Made by a program: the position numbers and the translations under genes
Notes under the pieces: generated by a model
Seen by the model: the letters and a program-made list of their open reading frames with translations, nothing else
Databases searched by the model: none
Told to the model about the DNA's origin: nothing
Shown: piece after piece, positions 62,573 through 64,000 of the stretch
How the letters are laid out: every line of letters starts with the position of its first letter
How positions within the stretch are numbered: position 1 is the first letter of the stretch
Origin: Stappia albiluteola
Lineage (GTDB): Bacteria > Pseudomonadota > Alphaproteobacteria > Rhizobiales > Stappiaceae
Reading direction: 5' to 3'
DNA: 64,000 nt
Assembly (NCBI RefSeq): GCF_014050225.1
Contig: NZ_JACFXV010000053.1
Location: forward strand, 186,001 to 250,000

Positions 62573-64000
62573 ATGAAACGGGAGATGACGGGCGCCGAAA
62601 TGGTGCTCCAGGCCTTGAAGGATCACGGGGTTCAGCATGTTTTCGGCTATCCCGGGGGCGCGGTGCTACCGATCTATGACGAGATCATCCAGCAGGACGA
62701 CATCACCCATATTCTCGTACGCCACGAACAGGGCGCGGGCCATGCCGCCGAAGGCTATGCACGCTCCACCGGCAAGCCGGGCGTCGTCCTGGTCACCTCC
62801 GGTCCGGGCGCGACCAACATGGTCACCGCGCTGACGGATGCCATGCTGGATTCCATCCCGCTCGTCTGCATCACCGGCCAGGTTCCCACCCATCTCATCG
62901 GCAACGACGCCTTCCAGGAATGCGACACTGTCGGCATCACCCGCCCCTGCACCAAGCACAACTGGCTGGTGAGGCGGATCGAGGACCTGCCGCGCGTCCT
63001 GCACGAGGCCTTCTATGTCGCGACCAGCGGCCGTCCGGGCCCGGTCGTCGTCGACATCCCGAAGGATATCCAGTTCGCGACCGGGGAATACGAGGGTCCG
63101 AACAACATTGCCCACAAAACCTATCGCCCGCGCCTGAAAGGCGACATGAGCGCCATCCGCCAGGCGGTGGAGCTGATCGCCAGCGCCAGGCGCCCGGTGC
63201 TCTATACGGGCGGCGGCGTCATCAACTCCGGCCCCGCGGCGAGCCAACTGCTGCGCGAATTCGTCGAACTGACGGGCATTCCGATCACGTCGACCCTCAT
63301 GGGCCTGGGCGCCTATCCGGCATCGGGCAAGAGCTGGCTCGGCATGCTCGGCATGCACGGCACCTACGAAGCCAACATGGCGATGCACGATTGCGACGTC
63401 ATGATCGCCATCGGCGCGCGTTTCGACGACCGCATCACCGGACGTCTGGACGCATTCTCGCCCGGCTCGCGACGCATCCACATCGATATCGACCCCTCCT
63501 CGATCAACAAGACCGTGCCGGTCGACCTGCCGATCATCGGCGACGTCGCGCATGTGCTTGAAGACATGGTCCGCATCTGGCGTTCTTCCTCCTTGAAGAT
63601 CGACCAGTCCGCCATGAAGGCCTGGACCGGCCAGATCGACACCTGGCGGGCACGCAATTCGCTCGCCTATCGGCCGTCCGAAGACTTCATCATGCCGCAA
63701 TACGCGATCCAACGGCTTTACGAGCACACCAAGAGCCGCAACACGATCATCACGACGGAAGTCGGCCAGCACCAGATGTGGGCGGCGCAATTCTACGGCT
63801 TCGAGGCCCCGAACCGCTGGCTCACTTCGGGCGGTCTCGGCACCATGGGCTACGGCATGCCGGCGGCGATCGGCGCGCAGGTCGCCAATCCGGACGCGCT
63901 GGTCATCGATATCGCGGGCGACGCCTCGATCCTGATGAACATCCAGGAAATGTCGACCGCCACCCAGTACGGCCTGCCCGTGAAGGTGTTCATCCTGAAC
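62573..64000 (+). CDS. ilvB: Acetolactate synthase large subunit (runs off window)
   Basis: Thiamine-diphosphate enzyme of valine, leucine and isoleucine synthesis; the first 476 codons are present and the gene continues beyond the window. Landmarks: [31 protein letters not shown], the catalytic Glu in [72 protein letters not shown] and the TPP-binding start [18 protein letters not shown] lies upstream of the ATG. It is preceded by the leader peptide and attenuator region, consistent with control by branched-chain amino acid supply. ilvH (small subunit) would be expected next. Confidence 0.97.
   Translation, partial: MKREMTGAEMVLQALKDHGVQHVFGYPGGAVLPIYDEIIQQDDITHILVRHEQGAGHAAEGYARSTGKPGVVLVTSGPGATNMVTALTDAMLDSIPLVCITGQVPTHLIGNDAFQECDTVGITRPCTKHNWLVRRIEDLPRVLHEAFYVATSGRPGPVVVDIPKDIQFATGEYEGPNNIAHKTYRPRLKGDMSAIRQAVELIASARRPVLYTGGGVINSGPAASQLLREFVELTGIPITSTLMGLGAYPASGKSWLGMLGMHGTYEANMAMHDCDVMIAIGARFDDRITGRLDAFSPGSRRIHIDIDPSSINKTVPVDLPIIGDVAHVLEDMVRIWRSSSLKIDQSAMKAWTGQIDTWRARNSLAYRPSEDFIMPQYAIQRLYEHTKSRNTIITTEVGQHQMWAAQFYGFEAPNRWLTSGGLGTMGYGMPAAIGAQVANPDALVIDIAGDASILMNIQEMSTATQYGLPVKVFILN

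Overview
The window is high-GC, densely packed alphaproteobacterial chromosome. Gene content points to Hyphomicrobiales, most likely Rhizobiaceae or a close relative. The grounds are: a GROWTH POLE RING (GPR)-type giant coiled-coil protein, which I know only from polar-growing rhizobia; a recA-alaS neighbourhood with a GTTC/GTAC-type LexA box; a PlcP/Agt lipid-remodelling pair with a Pho box; and an intergenic element resembling the rhizobial RIME repeats. No phage, transposase, CRISPR array or integrative element was seen. The window reads as core chromosome with a few accessory metabolic cassettes.

Layout. 0-13.3 kb: cyclic-nucleotide-gated K+ channel, a 42-aa membrane peptide, alaS, recA with SOS box, pseudouridine catabolism (psuK-psuG), an uncharacterised three-gene coiled-coil/membrane cassette, a [2Fe-2S] ferredoxin, an Hpt phosphotransfer protein and a small conserved hypothetical. 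13.5-19.5 kb: the 1972-aa GPR-like protein, built from over a hundred near-uninterrupted 11-residue repeats. 19.6-25.2 kb: an SLC13/ArsB-like permease and a four-gene MCE (Mla/Pqi-like) lipid transport operon. 25.3-33.8 kb: D-glutamate catabolism (dgcN-dgcA), an MFS permease, a CheZ-like phosphatase away from any che cluster, a threonine dehydratase-like enzyme, agt-plcP under a Pho box, and an SDR that lacks the catalytic Tyr/Lys. 33.8-41.6 kb: FadL-type porin, an RND efflux pair with a divergent TetR regulator and palindromic operator, and palindromic intergenic repeats.

41.6-49.6 kb: a TRAP-type binding protein without permeases, thiM-thiD under a TPP riboswitch, a stand-alone Lrp ligand-binding domain followed by a 37-bp tandem hairpin array, a DMT exporter, a RIME-like element, and a CoxL-type molybdoenzyme subunit next to an HTH/PBP-like regulator. 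49.7-58.9 kb: FadD-like acyl-CoA ligase, adenine deaminase, two duplicated glycine-zipper lipoproteins, alanine dehydrogenase with a divergent Lrp regulator, TrhO, a TlpA-like thioredoxin and an FAH-family enzyme. 59.0-64.0 kb: a sorbosone-dehydrogenase-like quinoprotein with its diheme cytochrome c, a ProV-like ATPase that has lost its catalytic motifs, tRNA-Lys(CTT), and ilvB (cut by the window end), preceded by a Val-Ile-Leu-Val-Val leader peptide and an attenuator-like hairpin.

Most informative points: the hendecad architecture of the GPR-like protein, the degenerate ABC ATPase, the three-gene coiled-coil cassette, the ilvB leader peptide, the Pho box on plcP-agt, and the tandem array grown from the 3' end of the Lrp-like gene. 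All identifications come from reading motifs by eye; no database search was run.
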